Under the pieces are notes generated by a model. It did not search any database. It saw only the letters and a program-made list of their open reading frames with translations, and was not told the DNA's origin. Shown one piece after another: positions 1-4,658 of a stretch of 6,430 nucleotides of DNA. Numbering within the stretch: position 1 is the first letter of the stretch; every line of letters starts with the position of its first letter. Source of the stretch: Clostridia bacterium. Lineage in GTDB: Bacteria; Bacillota; Clostridia; Oscillospirales; Butyricicoccaceae. A program made the translations under genes and the position numbers. The DNA lies in the NCBI GenBank assembly GCA_017396925.1, contig JAFQKM010000300.1, positions 1-6,430 of the forward strand, given 5' to 3'.

Positions 1-397
1 AAACATATTCCCTGTAGCCGCAGCGAAAAACCGCGTCCACACCGCCGTTGAAGCTGGCGTCAAAGCGGGCTATGCGGTGCTCATTGGCAAGAGTGGATTT
101 ATTGATGCGGATAAAATAGGATGGCAGAATCGCCTCCAGATCACGAAGCCTGTCCTGAATCCGATACTGCCTGCCCTCTGCATCGATGGCGATCACCTTT
201 CGCTCGAGAATGGTGATACATTCGATTTCCGAAAAGTCCAGTTTCCGCATTTCCTCGGCTCTCTGCCCTATAATATAGTCGGGGCCGGAATAGCTGCAGA
301 CCAGATTTTCGATCTGCTGTGTCAGCGCAGAAGGCGCATGCACAACGGCGATGATCTCCTCTTCTGCATTTTTGTCGATCATGAGTCTGAATTTCAT
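1..397 (-). CDS. LytTR-family DNA-binding transcriptional regulator (3' end beyond window)
   Basis: Reading leftward from an ATG at 397, 132 codons stay open to the window edge. The protein starts MKFRLMIDKNAEEEI. Residues 1-45 form a short N-terminal segment with no receiver domain. Residues from about 50 onward match a LytTR DNA-binding domain: a hydrophobic strand around IECITILERKVIAIDA (58-73), then RLRDLEAILPSYFIRINKST (83-102), the typical 'LE..L...F.RI.KS' core, and a GYREYV end (128-132). Stand-alone LytTR proteins of this type are about 145-150 aa, so perhaps 10-20 residues are missing. The start is supported by an AAGGA that overlaps the permease stop codon and lies 9 nt upstream; only 12 bp separate the genes, so it is the third gene of the ABC operon. 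It probably binds the TTCGGTCAT repeats upstream of that operon. In related operons a DUF3021 membrane protein often follows; this would lie outside the window. The family call is from recognised motifs; the target is inference. Confidence 0.85.
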   Translation of the reverse strand, partial: MKFRLMIDKNAEEEIIAVVHAPSALTQQIENLVCSYSGPDYIIGQRAEEMRKLDFSEIECITILERKVIAIDAEGRQYRIQDRLRDLEAILPSYFIRINKSTLANEHRIARFDASFNGGVDAVFRCGYREYV

Positions 398-409
398 TGC
401 CTCATATCC

Positions 410-1141
410 TTACTGTTTTTTCATTTGTCTGAGGAAGCAGCATACCGCCCCTGCGGTAACCAGAACACTGTAGGCCAGTATCGGCAGAAGATGTGCCGCC
501 GCATCCAACAAGTTACCACCGAACAAAGCCTTTTCCATCTCTGCTGCATGTACAAAAGGCAGTGCATTTGCCATTTTCTCAAACAAGCCGCCCACAAGCT
601 TCAGGTCAAACCACACCCCCGAAAGCCACGCCGAGAGATTGGTCAGCATGGCGCCGCATATGCCGCCGACCTGTTTTACGCCAAAAATACTGCCGCACAA
701 CAATCCCAAGGCAATATTGAATACCGCCACAGGGATCATACCAAGGACAGCATAAACAATATGCACGCTACATGTCAAGCCGAAGGGGATGGCAAACAGG
801 TAACAGATCACCGTCTGCCCAAGGGCAATGGGCAGCATCGGAAGCATATACCCCAGAATAAAATCAAGACTTGTCAGCGGTGTGGTATACAACCGCTGCA
901 GAAGTGCGCTTTCCCGATCTCTGGCGATCAGCGTTGCCGAAAACAGGGTTATGAAGGACAGGCCAAATACGGTAATGCCCGGGGTCAGCGTATCGATCTC
1001 AAACAAAGGCACCGGGATATTGGCCTGCAGACAGCTCAGCAAAGCCAGCAGAATCAAAGGAAATCCCAGGCCGAATGCGAGGTTGATGGGATCGCGCAGA
1101 ATCTCTTTGGCACATCTTTTTGCAAATATCCGCATTCTCAT
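410..1141 (-). CDS. ABC-2 type transporter permease
   Basis: This 243-aa integral membrane protein is the channel half of an ABC exporter. About six hydrophobic segments can be read at roughly 20-39, 54-73, 98-118, 126-150, 155-176 and 217-236. The charged stretch RDRESALLQRLYTTPLT (74-90) between the second and third segments matches the conserved ABC-2 cytoplasmic loop that contacts the ATPase. SGVWFDL (174-180) followed by LPFVHAAEMEKALF (194-207) matches the C-terminal ABC-2 pattern. The length is usual for a half-transporter that works as a dimer. Its ATG overlaps the ATPase stop codon as ATGA (1138-1141), implying translational coupling. A second in-frame ATG two codons later could also serve as start. 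The substrate cannot be told from sequence; families with this layout export drugs, antimicrobial peptides or lipids. Confidence 0.88.
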   Translation of the reverse strand: MRMRIFAKRCAKEILRDPINLAFGLGFPLILLALLSCLQANIPVPLFEIDTLTPGITVFGLSFITLFSATLIARDRESALLQRLYTTPLTSLDFILGYMLPMLPIALGQTVICYLFAIPFGLTCSVHIVYAVLGMIPVAVFNIALGLLCGSIFGVKQVGGICGAMLTNLSAWLSGVWFDLKLVGGLFEKMANALPFVHAAEMEKALFGGNLLDAAAHLLPILAYSVLVTAGAVCCFLRQMKKQ

Positions 1142-1866
1142 ACGTCCCGCTCCTTTATAATGGTCACAAAAGCCTTCTCAAAATCTTCTGCTCCGGCTCT
1201 CAGCTTTAATTCCTCTGCCGTCCCCTCGGCAAGAAGCCTGCCGTTTTTCATAATCCCGATACGGTCGGAAAGCGCCTCGGCTTCTTCCATGTAATGGGTT
1301 GTCAGAATAATGGTGATCTTCCCTTTCAGGCGGCCGATGACTTCCCAGAGTTCATATCTGGCCAGAACATCCAGCCCCAGCGTCGGTTCATCGAGAAACA
1401 GGATCTTTGGTTCGCAGATCAGCGCCATGGCGATGCTGACCCGGCGCTGCCAGCCACCCGACAGTTTTCCGGCTTTTCTCTTCAAAACACTTTCCAGCCC
1501 AAATACTCCGGCAAGTTCCCGGATTTTCCCCTTGGTTTTCTCTTTTGAAAACCCATAGACCCCACAGATCAGTTCCAGGTTTTCCTTCACCGTAAGGTTT
1601 GGCGCCAGGGCAGTCTCCTGCGGAGATACGCCGATCTGCGCTTTTACCCGATCCGGCTCCCGGACCACGCTGTATCCTCCCACAATGGCCTCGCCGGCCG
1701 TCGGGACCGTCAAACAGGAGAGCATTCGGATCGCCGTGGTCTTCCCTGCCCCGTTCACACCGAGCAATGCAAAAAGATCTCCCTGCCGCACCTCCAGATC
1801 AAGCCCGTCGACAGCCGTCACATTCCGATACCGCCTGACGAGCCCTTTGGTTTGAATCGCCTGCAT
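1138..1866 (-). CDS. ABC transporter ATP-binding protein
   Basis: This 242-aa cytoplasmic ATPase powers the neighbouring ABC-2 permease. All nucleotide-binding elements are present: A-loop Tyr13, Walker A GVNGAGKTT (36-44), Q-loop Gln83 in GVSPQE, signature LSGGW (135-139), Walker B ILFLDEP (155-161), D-loop GLD (164-166) and switch His191 in TTHYMEEAE. The signature has Trp in place of the usual Gln at its fifth position (LSGGWQRR), a variant also common in the exporter-type subfamily resembling DrrA/CcmA/YadG. The GGAGG site at 1876-1880 lies 9 nt before the ATG and fixes the start. It is the first gene of the operon (ATPase, permease, LytTR regulator), reading from the promoter near 1900-1928. 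The protein appears intact and functional; the exported substrate is unknown. Confidence 0.93.
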   Translation of the reverse strand: MQAIQTKGLVRRYRNVTAVDGLDLEVRQGDLFALLGVNGAGKTTAIRMLSCLTVPTAGEAIVGGYSVVREPDRVKAQIGVSPQETALAPNLTVKENLELICGVYGFSKEKTKGKIRELAGVFGLESVLKRKAGKLSGGWQRRVSIAMALICEPKILFLDEPTLGLDVLARYELWEVIGRLKGKITIILTTHYMEEAEALSDRIGIMKNGRLLAEGTAEELKLRAGAEDFEKAFVTIIKERDV

Positions 1867-1899
1867 GATGTATTTCCTCCGTTTCGTTTTGCTGCTGTC

Positions 1900-1928
1900 A
1901 TCATAGCAAATCCAAACGGAGAAATGTG
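1900..1928 (-). promoter_or_regulatory. Probable promoter of the ABC/LytTR operon
   Basis: On the minus strand an extended -10 element, TGC followed by TATGAT (1900-1905), lies about 34 bp upstream of the ATPase start. Seventeen bases further upstream the -35 position reads CACATT (1923-1928), a poor match to TTGACA. A weak -35 with operator repeats just upstream is what an activator-dependent promoter looks like. The predicted transcription start is near 1893, giving a leader of roughly 27 nt that contains the GGAGG ribosome-binding site. Confidence 0.6.
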
Positions 1929-1933
1929 GATTT
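1908..1933. repeat. 7-bp inverted repeat over the ABC operon promoter
   Basis: AAATCCA (1908-1914) and TGGATTT (1927-1933) form a perfect inverted repeat separated by 12 bp. It covers the -35 position and nearly all of the spacer before the -10 at 1900-1905. It could be a second operator, or coincidence in an AT-rich promoter. It lies upstream of the predicted transcription start, so it would not form an RNA hairpin in this transcript. Confidence 0.45.
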
Positions 1934-1940
1934 CTGTCTG

Positions 1941-1972
1941 TTCGGTCATTTCTGAAGCCTCTTCGGTCATTT
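1941..1972. promoter_or_regulatory. Direct-repeat operator, probable LytTR binding site
   Basis: TTCGGTCATTT occurs twice, at 1941-1951 and 1962-1972, exactly 21 bp apart start to start. Taken as 9-bp boxes (TTCGGTCAT) the spacer is 12 bp. Two 9-bp direct repeats with a 12-bp spacer is the established geometry for LytTR-domain dimers such as AgrA and VirR. The site lies 12 bp upstream of the presumed -35 of the operon that encodes a LytTR protein as its third gene, so positive or negative autoregulation is the natural reading. The repeat is seen directly; the identity of the binding protein is inferred. Confidence 0.75.
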
Positions 1973-1979
1973 TTCGCGC

Positions 1980-2012
1980 AAAAAATCCCGCCCCATTACG
2001 GAGCGGGATTTT
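1980..2012 (-). terminator. Intrinsic terminator of abgA
   Basis: AAAATCCCGC (1982-1991) pairs perfectly with GCGGGATTTT (2003-2012). With one C/A mismatch the stem continues through two more G-C pairs to a 5-nt loop (ATTAC). Read on the minus strand, the hairpin ends in a six-T run (1985 down to 1980). It begins about 20 bp after the abgA stop codon and separates abgA from the ABC operon promoter downstream. Confidence 0.9.
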
Positions 2013-2031
2013 CTTATATACAGAATAAATC

Positions 2032-3360
2032 TTACTCTGTCAGGCCCATCAGCTTGGTGATGGCGGCGCAGAAGAACTTAACGCCCATGGGCAGATCCTT
2101 CTCGTCGATATCGTATGTGACGGCATGGCCGGGAGCGGCGCATGTGGTCAGGCAGCGGAAGAAGAAGCTCTTGCCGCCGTGCTCCTGAACGCGCTGTGCC
2201 AGATAGGAGAAATCCTCCGATGTGGGGCCGGCCTTGGGCTTGGCGACCTTGAAGCCCATCTTCTCGGCGAAGACGACCATCTCGTCGACCAGCTCGGGTG
2301 TGTCGATCAGCAGGCTGGGTGTAGCACCCATCAGCTTGATCTCGGCTGTGCAGCCGTGCATAGCTGCTGCGTTGTGGATGATGCGCTCGGCATAGGGTCT
2401 GAGGTAATCCAGCGAGGGCTGGTTCAGGCCGCGGAGCTCCATGACCATCTTAACGCGGTCGCAGACAACGTTACGGCCGGAGCCGGCGATGACCTGACCG
2501 ACGTTGATTCTGGCGTCACCGGCAGAAGCTCTGGGGATACCGTAAACGCCCTGAACGATGGCAGCCATGGCCAGCATTGCGTTGTTGCCGTTCTCGGGGG
2601 AAGCGGCGTGGCAGGCCTTACCTGTCAGATAAACGTCCAGCTTGGCGTTGGCCATCGATGTGGCATAACCGAAGCCGATGTCGGCATCGGGCATATCCTT
2701 GGGACGGGGGCCCATATGAACGCCGATCAGATAATCGACATCGTCCATAACGCCGGAGTAAGCAATGCCGCGTGCACCGCGAACGCCTTCCTCGGCGGGC
2801 TGGAACAGGATCTTAACGGTACCGCACAGCTGATCCTTGTGCTTCAGCAGGGTCTCAGCAACGGTCAGACCGATGGTTGCATGGGAGTCGTGGCCGCAGG
2901 CGTGCATCTCGCCGGGGTTGATGGAGGCAAAGCCTTCCTTGGCGGGACGGTGCTGCTCGGGATCCTGGCACTCGAAAACGCCCAGCGCGTCGATATCCTG
3001 ACGTGTGGCGATGACGGGGCCGGGACGGCCGGTTTCCAGAACGGCGATAACGCAGGTGAAGCCGTCCTTGAACTTTTCGGCATAGGGCTGGATAGCACCC
3101 TGCTCGAGGGCGCGCTGGTATACATAATCGAGCTCTTCCTGATCGGGAAGACCCATTCTCTTGTCGGCGTCAAAGCATTCCTTGCCCATCAGGACCTTTG
3201 TGTAGCCCATCTTGAACAGACGGTCGGCGATGATCGAGCAGGTGCGGATCTCGTGCCAGCCGGCTTCGGCGTGCTTGTGGAAATCCTGACGGGTTTCGCG
3301 CATATAGTCGGCCTTGGACTCGGCATAGGCCGCCATCGAGTTATACAGTTCGTTTGCCAT
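2032..3360 (-). CDS. abgA: M20 metallo-amidohydrolase, AbgA-like (p-aminobenzoyl-glutamate hydrolase subunit A)
   Basis: This 442-aa cytoplasmic M20D peptidase closely resembles E. coli AbgA (about 436 aa) along its length. Matching stretches include RxDFHKHAEAGWHEIRT (24-40), the AbgA-specific insert RMGLPDQEEL (68-77), DTGRPGPV-like ETGRPGPV (109-116) and GFASINPGEMHACGHDSH (143-160). Metal and catalytic elements are present: Cys155 and His157 in HACGHD, Glu190/Glu191 in PAEEG, His215 and His412 in PGHAVTYD. The lid domain carries CHAASPENGNNA (250-261), whose His251 normally reaches across the dimer. In E. coli AbgA and AbgB together cleave p-aminobenzoyl-glutamate, a folate breakdown product, to p-aminobenzoate and glutamate in a Mn-dependent reaction. 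The start at 3360 is fixed by AAAGGAGG (3369-3376) 8 nt upstream; the open frame upstream to 3534 has no family similarity. The gene is divergent from the ZIP gene, with abgB beyond it. The true substrate could be another N-acyl amino acid. Confidence 0.88.
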   Translation of the reverse strand: MANELYNSMAAYAESKADYMRETRQDFHKHAEAGWHEIRTCSIIADRLFKMGYTKVLMGKECFDADKRMGLPDQEELDYVYQRALEQGAIQPYAEKFKDGFTCVIAVLETGRPGPVIATRQDIDALGVFECQDPEQHRPAKEGFASINPGEMHACGHDSHATIGLTVAETLLKHKDQLCGTVKILFQPAEEGVRGARGIAYSGVMDDVDYLIGVHMGPRPKDMPDADIGFGYATSMANAKLDVYLTGKACHAASPENGNNAMLAMAAIVQGVYGIPRASAGDARINVGQVIAGSGRNVVCDRVKMVMELRGLNQPSLDYLRPYAERIIHNAAAMHGCTAEIKLMGATPSLLIDTPELVDEMVVFAEKMGFKVAKPKAGPTSEDFSYLAQRVQEHGGKSFFFRCLTTCAAPGHAVTYDIDEKDLPMGVKFFCAAITKLMGLTE

Positions 3361-3368
3361 GGGGAATT

Positions 3369-3376
3369 CCTCCTTT
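3369..3376 (-). promoter_or_regulatory. Ribosome-binding site that sets the abgA start
   Basis: On the minus strand AAAGGAGG lies 8 nt before the ATG at 3360. This near-perfect site selects that ATG over the long in-frame extension that begins at 3534. Confidence 0.85.
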
Positions 3377-3418
3377 ATATTCGGGTAAACATTTGATATA
3401 AATATTCTCGCTATTCTT

Positions 3419-3448
3419 AATGTAGCACAAGAACACGGCTTTTGGCAA
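3419..3448 (-). promoter_or_regulatory. Probable abgA promoter
   Basis: On the minus strand TTGCCA (3443-3448, five of six to the -35 consensus) is followed after 18 bp by TACATT (3419-3424, four of six) with an extended -10 TGC before it. The predicted leader is about 52 nt and ends in the strong AAAGGAGG site. Two TTTTCG copies (3463-3468 and 3473-3478), 10 bp apart on the plus strand, lie just upstream of the -35 and could be activator half-sites, but this is weak. Confidence 0.5.
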
Positions 3449-3497
3449 GTCACATTTACAGGTTTTCGTAGATTTTCGCGCTTTATTTTTGAGCATA

Positions 3498-3527
3498 TTG
3501 ACGAAAGTTTGCCAAGGGCAACTATTT
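3498..3527 (+). promoter_or_regulatory. Candidate promoter of the ZIP transporter gene
   Basis: TTGACG (3498-3503) matches five of six -35 bases. The -10 is less certain: CTATTT (3522-3527) at 18-bp spacing is the best candidate and is weak. A 13-bp palindrome lies inside the spacer. If correct, the leader would be about 85 nt. No better pair was seen between 3361 and 3619 on this strand. Confidence 0.35.
3509..3521. promoter_or_regulatory. TTGCC-N3-GGCAA palindrome, possible metalloregulator operator
   Basis: TTGCC (3509-3513) and GGCAA (3517-3521) form a perfect 5-bp inverted repeat around AAG, placed between the candidate -35 and -10 of the ZIP gene. A further TTGCC lies at 3534-3538, and TTGCCAA recurs on the minus strand at 3442-3448 within the abgA -35. 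The core recalls MntR/DtxR-family sites (TTTGCC...GGCAAA type). The assignment is inference, since short palindromes can arise by chance. Confidence 0.35.
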
Positions 3528-3575
3528 GTTGCATTGCCTAACTTCTTATGTTATCCTTGATTCATCAATCAATCG

Positions 3576-3604
3576 TGTGCTTTCGACAGAAGGTGCAAAG
3601 CACA
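3576..3604 (+). repeat. 8-bp inverted repeat in the ZIP leader
   Basis: TGTGCTTT (3576-3583) and AAAGCACA (3597-3604) are perfect reverse complements around a 13-nt loop. In the mRNA they could form a hairpin that ends 5 nt before the GGGGG ribosome-binding site (3610-3614) of the ZIP gene. There is no T-run, so it is not an intrinsic terminator. It could be a protein operator or an RNA structure that tunes translation. Confidence 0.45.
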
Positions 3605-3619
3605 GAAACGGGGGTAATT

Positions 3620-4462
3620 ATGGGTGTAATCGGAACTCTGATCGCTGTCACCGCCATTGCCGGCGTGGGCGGCACCGGCCTGGGCGGCCTGATCGGCGCC
3701 CTGCTGCAGAAGGACTCCAACCGTACGGTCAGCCTGCTGCTCAGCTTTGCCGGCGGTGTTATGCTGAGTGTGGTCAGCTTCGACCTGATCGTCGAGGCCA
3801 TCGAAACCAATGTCGGTGTCTGGGTGGTCACCGCCGCCATCGCCTTCGGCGTTGCCGTCATCTTCCTGCTCAATCATATCATCGACACACGCACCAATCC
3901 CGAAGTGCCTCACATCGATGCAAACCATCCCAAAACGGCCGACGACCTCAACGAGCTGATCCACAGCGACCACTATGAGGTCCATTATGCCAAGCGCAAG
4001 GAGAACCGCTTCTCCCTCTTTATCGCCGGCATCGTCATGGCCTGTGCCATTGCCCTGCACAATGTACCCGAAGGCATGACCATCGGCGCCTCTTATGCCA
4101 GCAACAGTGGCGTGCTGGGCAGTTCGGCGCTGGTTCTGGCCATACTGATCGGCCTGCACAATATCCCCGAAGGTATGGCGGTATCGGTCCCGCTGATCAG
4201 CGGCGGCATGCCCAAGGGCAAGGCTGTTATGATCACCGCCCTGTCGGGCGCCCCCACCATCCTCGGCGCCCTGCTCGGTTTCCTGCTGGGCGAGATCGGC
4301 CCCCTCGGCCTGGCCCTCAGCCTCGGCTTTGCCAGCGGCGCCATGCTCTATGTTGTCTTTGGCGAGATCCTGCCCCAGGCCATCCTGATGTACACCAGCA
4401 AGCTGCCGGCCTTCTCGGCCATCTTCGGTATGCTGGTGGGCATGCTGATCATCTTTGCATAA
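3620..4462 (+). CDS. ZIP-family divalent metal transporter (ZupT/GufA-like)
   Basis: This 280-aa inner-membrane protein imports divalent cations such as Zn(II), Mn(II) or Fe(II). About eight hydrophobic segments are readable (roughly 3-29, 36-60, 67-87, 131-158, 166-192, 200-224, 227-256, 262-280). The two ZIP signatures that form the binuclear metal site are intact: HNVPEG (147-152) in segment 4 and HNIPEG (180-185) in segment 5. GEILPQA (248-254) lies in segment 7. The loop between segments 3 and 4 (about 88-130) holds five histidines (98, 103, 115, 118, 123), as in many ZIP proteins. The ATG at 3620 is preceded by GGGGG at 5-nt spacing, a modest ribosome-binding site; an in-frame ATG at 3548 would add 24 polar residues before the first membrane segment and has no such site. 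The gene stands between two metal-dependent hydrolases, which suggests but does not prove that it supplies their metal. Metal selectivity cannot be read from sequence. Confidence 0.92.
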   Translation: MGVIGTLIAVTAIAGVGGTGLGGLIGALLQKDSNRTVSLLLSFAGGVMLSVVSFDLIVEAIETNVGVWVVTAAIAFGVAVIFLLNHIIDTRTNPEVPHIDANHPKTADDLNELIHSDHYEVHYAKRKENRFSLFIAGIVMACAIALHNVPEGMTIGASYASNSGVLGSSALVLAILIGLHNIPEGMAVSVPLISGGMPKGKAVMITALSGAPTILGALLGFLLGEIGPLGLALSLGFASGAMLYVVFGEILPQAILMYTSKLPAFSAIFGMLVGMLIIFA

Positions 4463-4473
4463 CCCGGGTTCGG

Positions 4474-4510
4474 ATGCCGCTTCCGCATGACGGAAGCGGC
4501 ATTTTCTTTT
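4474..4510 (+). terminator. Intrinsic terminator of the ZIP gene
   Basis: ATGCCGCTTCCG (4474-4485) pairs perfectly over 12 bp with CGGAAGCGGCAT (4491-4502) around a 5-nt loop (CATGA), followed by TTTCTTTT. It starts 12 bp after the ZIP stop codon and should isolate the gene from abgB. Confidence 0.93.
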
Positions 4511-4535
4511 GTCTGTATCTTTTTATCTTTTTTGC

Positions 4536-4564
4536 TTTACGGGTTTGCAAGGGTGTGTTATAAT
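4536..4564 (+). promoter_or_regulatory. Probable abgB promoter
   Basis: TTTACG (4536-4541, four of six to TTGACA) and a perfect TATAAT (4559-4564) are separated by 17 bp, with an extended -10 TGT directly before TATAAT. Transcription would start near 4571, giving an AT-rich leader of about 88 nt before abgB. In that leader I see no riboswitch-like fold, only a tiny GGT-TTTC-ACC hairpin (4571-4580) and an AAGGA ribosome-binding site (4644-4648). With the terminator at 4474-4510 this accounts for the 196-bp gap. Confidence 0.75.
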
Positions 4565-4658
4565 TTAGTTGGTTTTCACCACCGCGCCAAAATATTTGTT
4601 TTATTTTTGTGCATTTTAACAAGAAAATCAAAAAATTTTTGTAAAGGATGATACACGC

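Noticed and set aside
77..1294. Plus-strand open frame across the regulator, permease and ATPase genes (405 codons)
   Set aside because: It is the in-register shadow of the LytTR and permease genes. The minus-strand proteins have complete family motifs and ribosome-binding sites.
2125..3396. Long plus-strand open frame antisense to abgA (423 codons)
   Set aside because: It is in codon register with abgA, so it is open only because abgA avoids TTA, CTA and TCA codons there. Its translation is repetitive Gly/Val/Asp/Leu with no recognisable domain, while abgA matches a known family throughout.
3361..3534. 58-residue N-terminal extension of AbgA
   Set aside because: The extension has no family similarity, spans the promoter-like region, and lacks a ribosome-binding site; a strong one precedes the ATG at 3360.
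3548..3619. Earlier ATG start for the ZIP gene at 3548
   Set aside because: No ribosome-binding site precedes it, and the added 24 residues run through the leader hairpin and do not resemble a ZIP N-terminus.
4565..4658. Possible riboswitch in the roughly 88-nt abgB leader
   Set aside because: The leader is AT-rich with only a trivial 3-bp hairpin, and no known riboswitch core or anti-terminator could be recognised.
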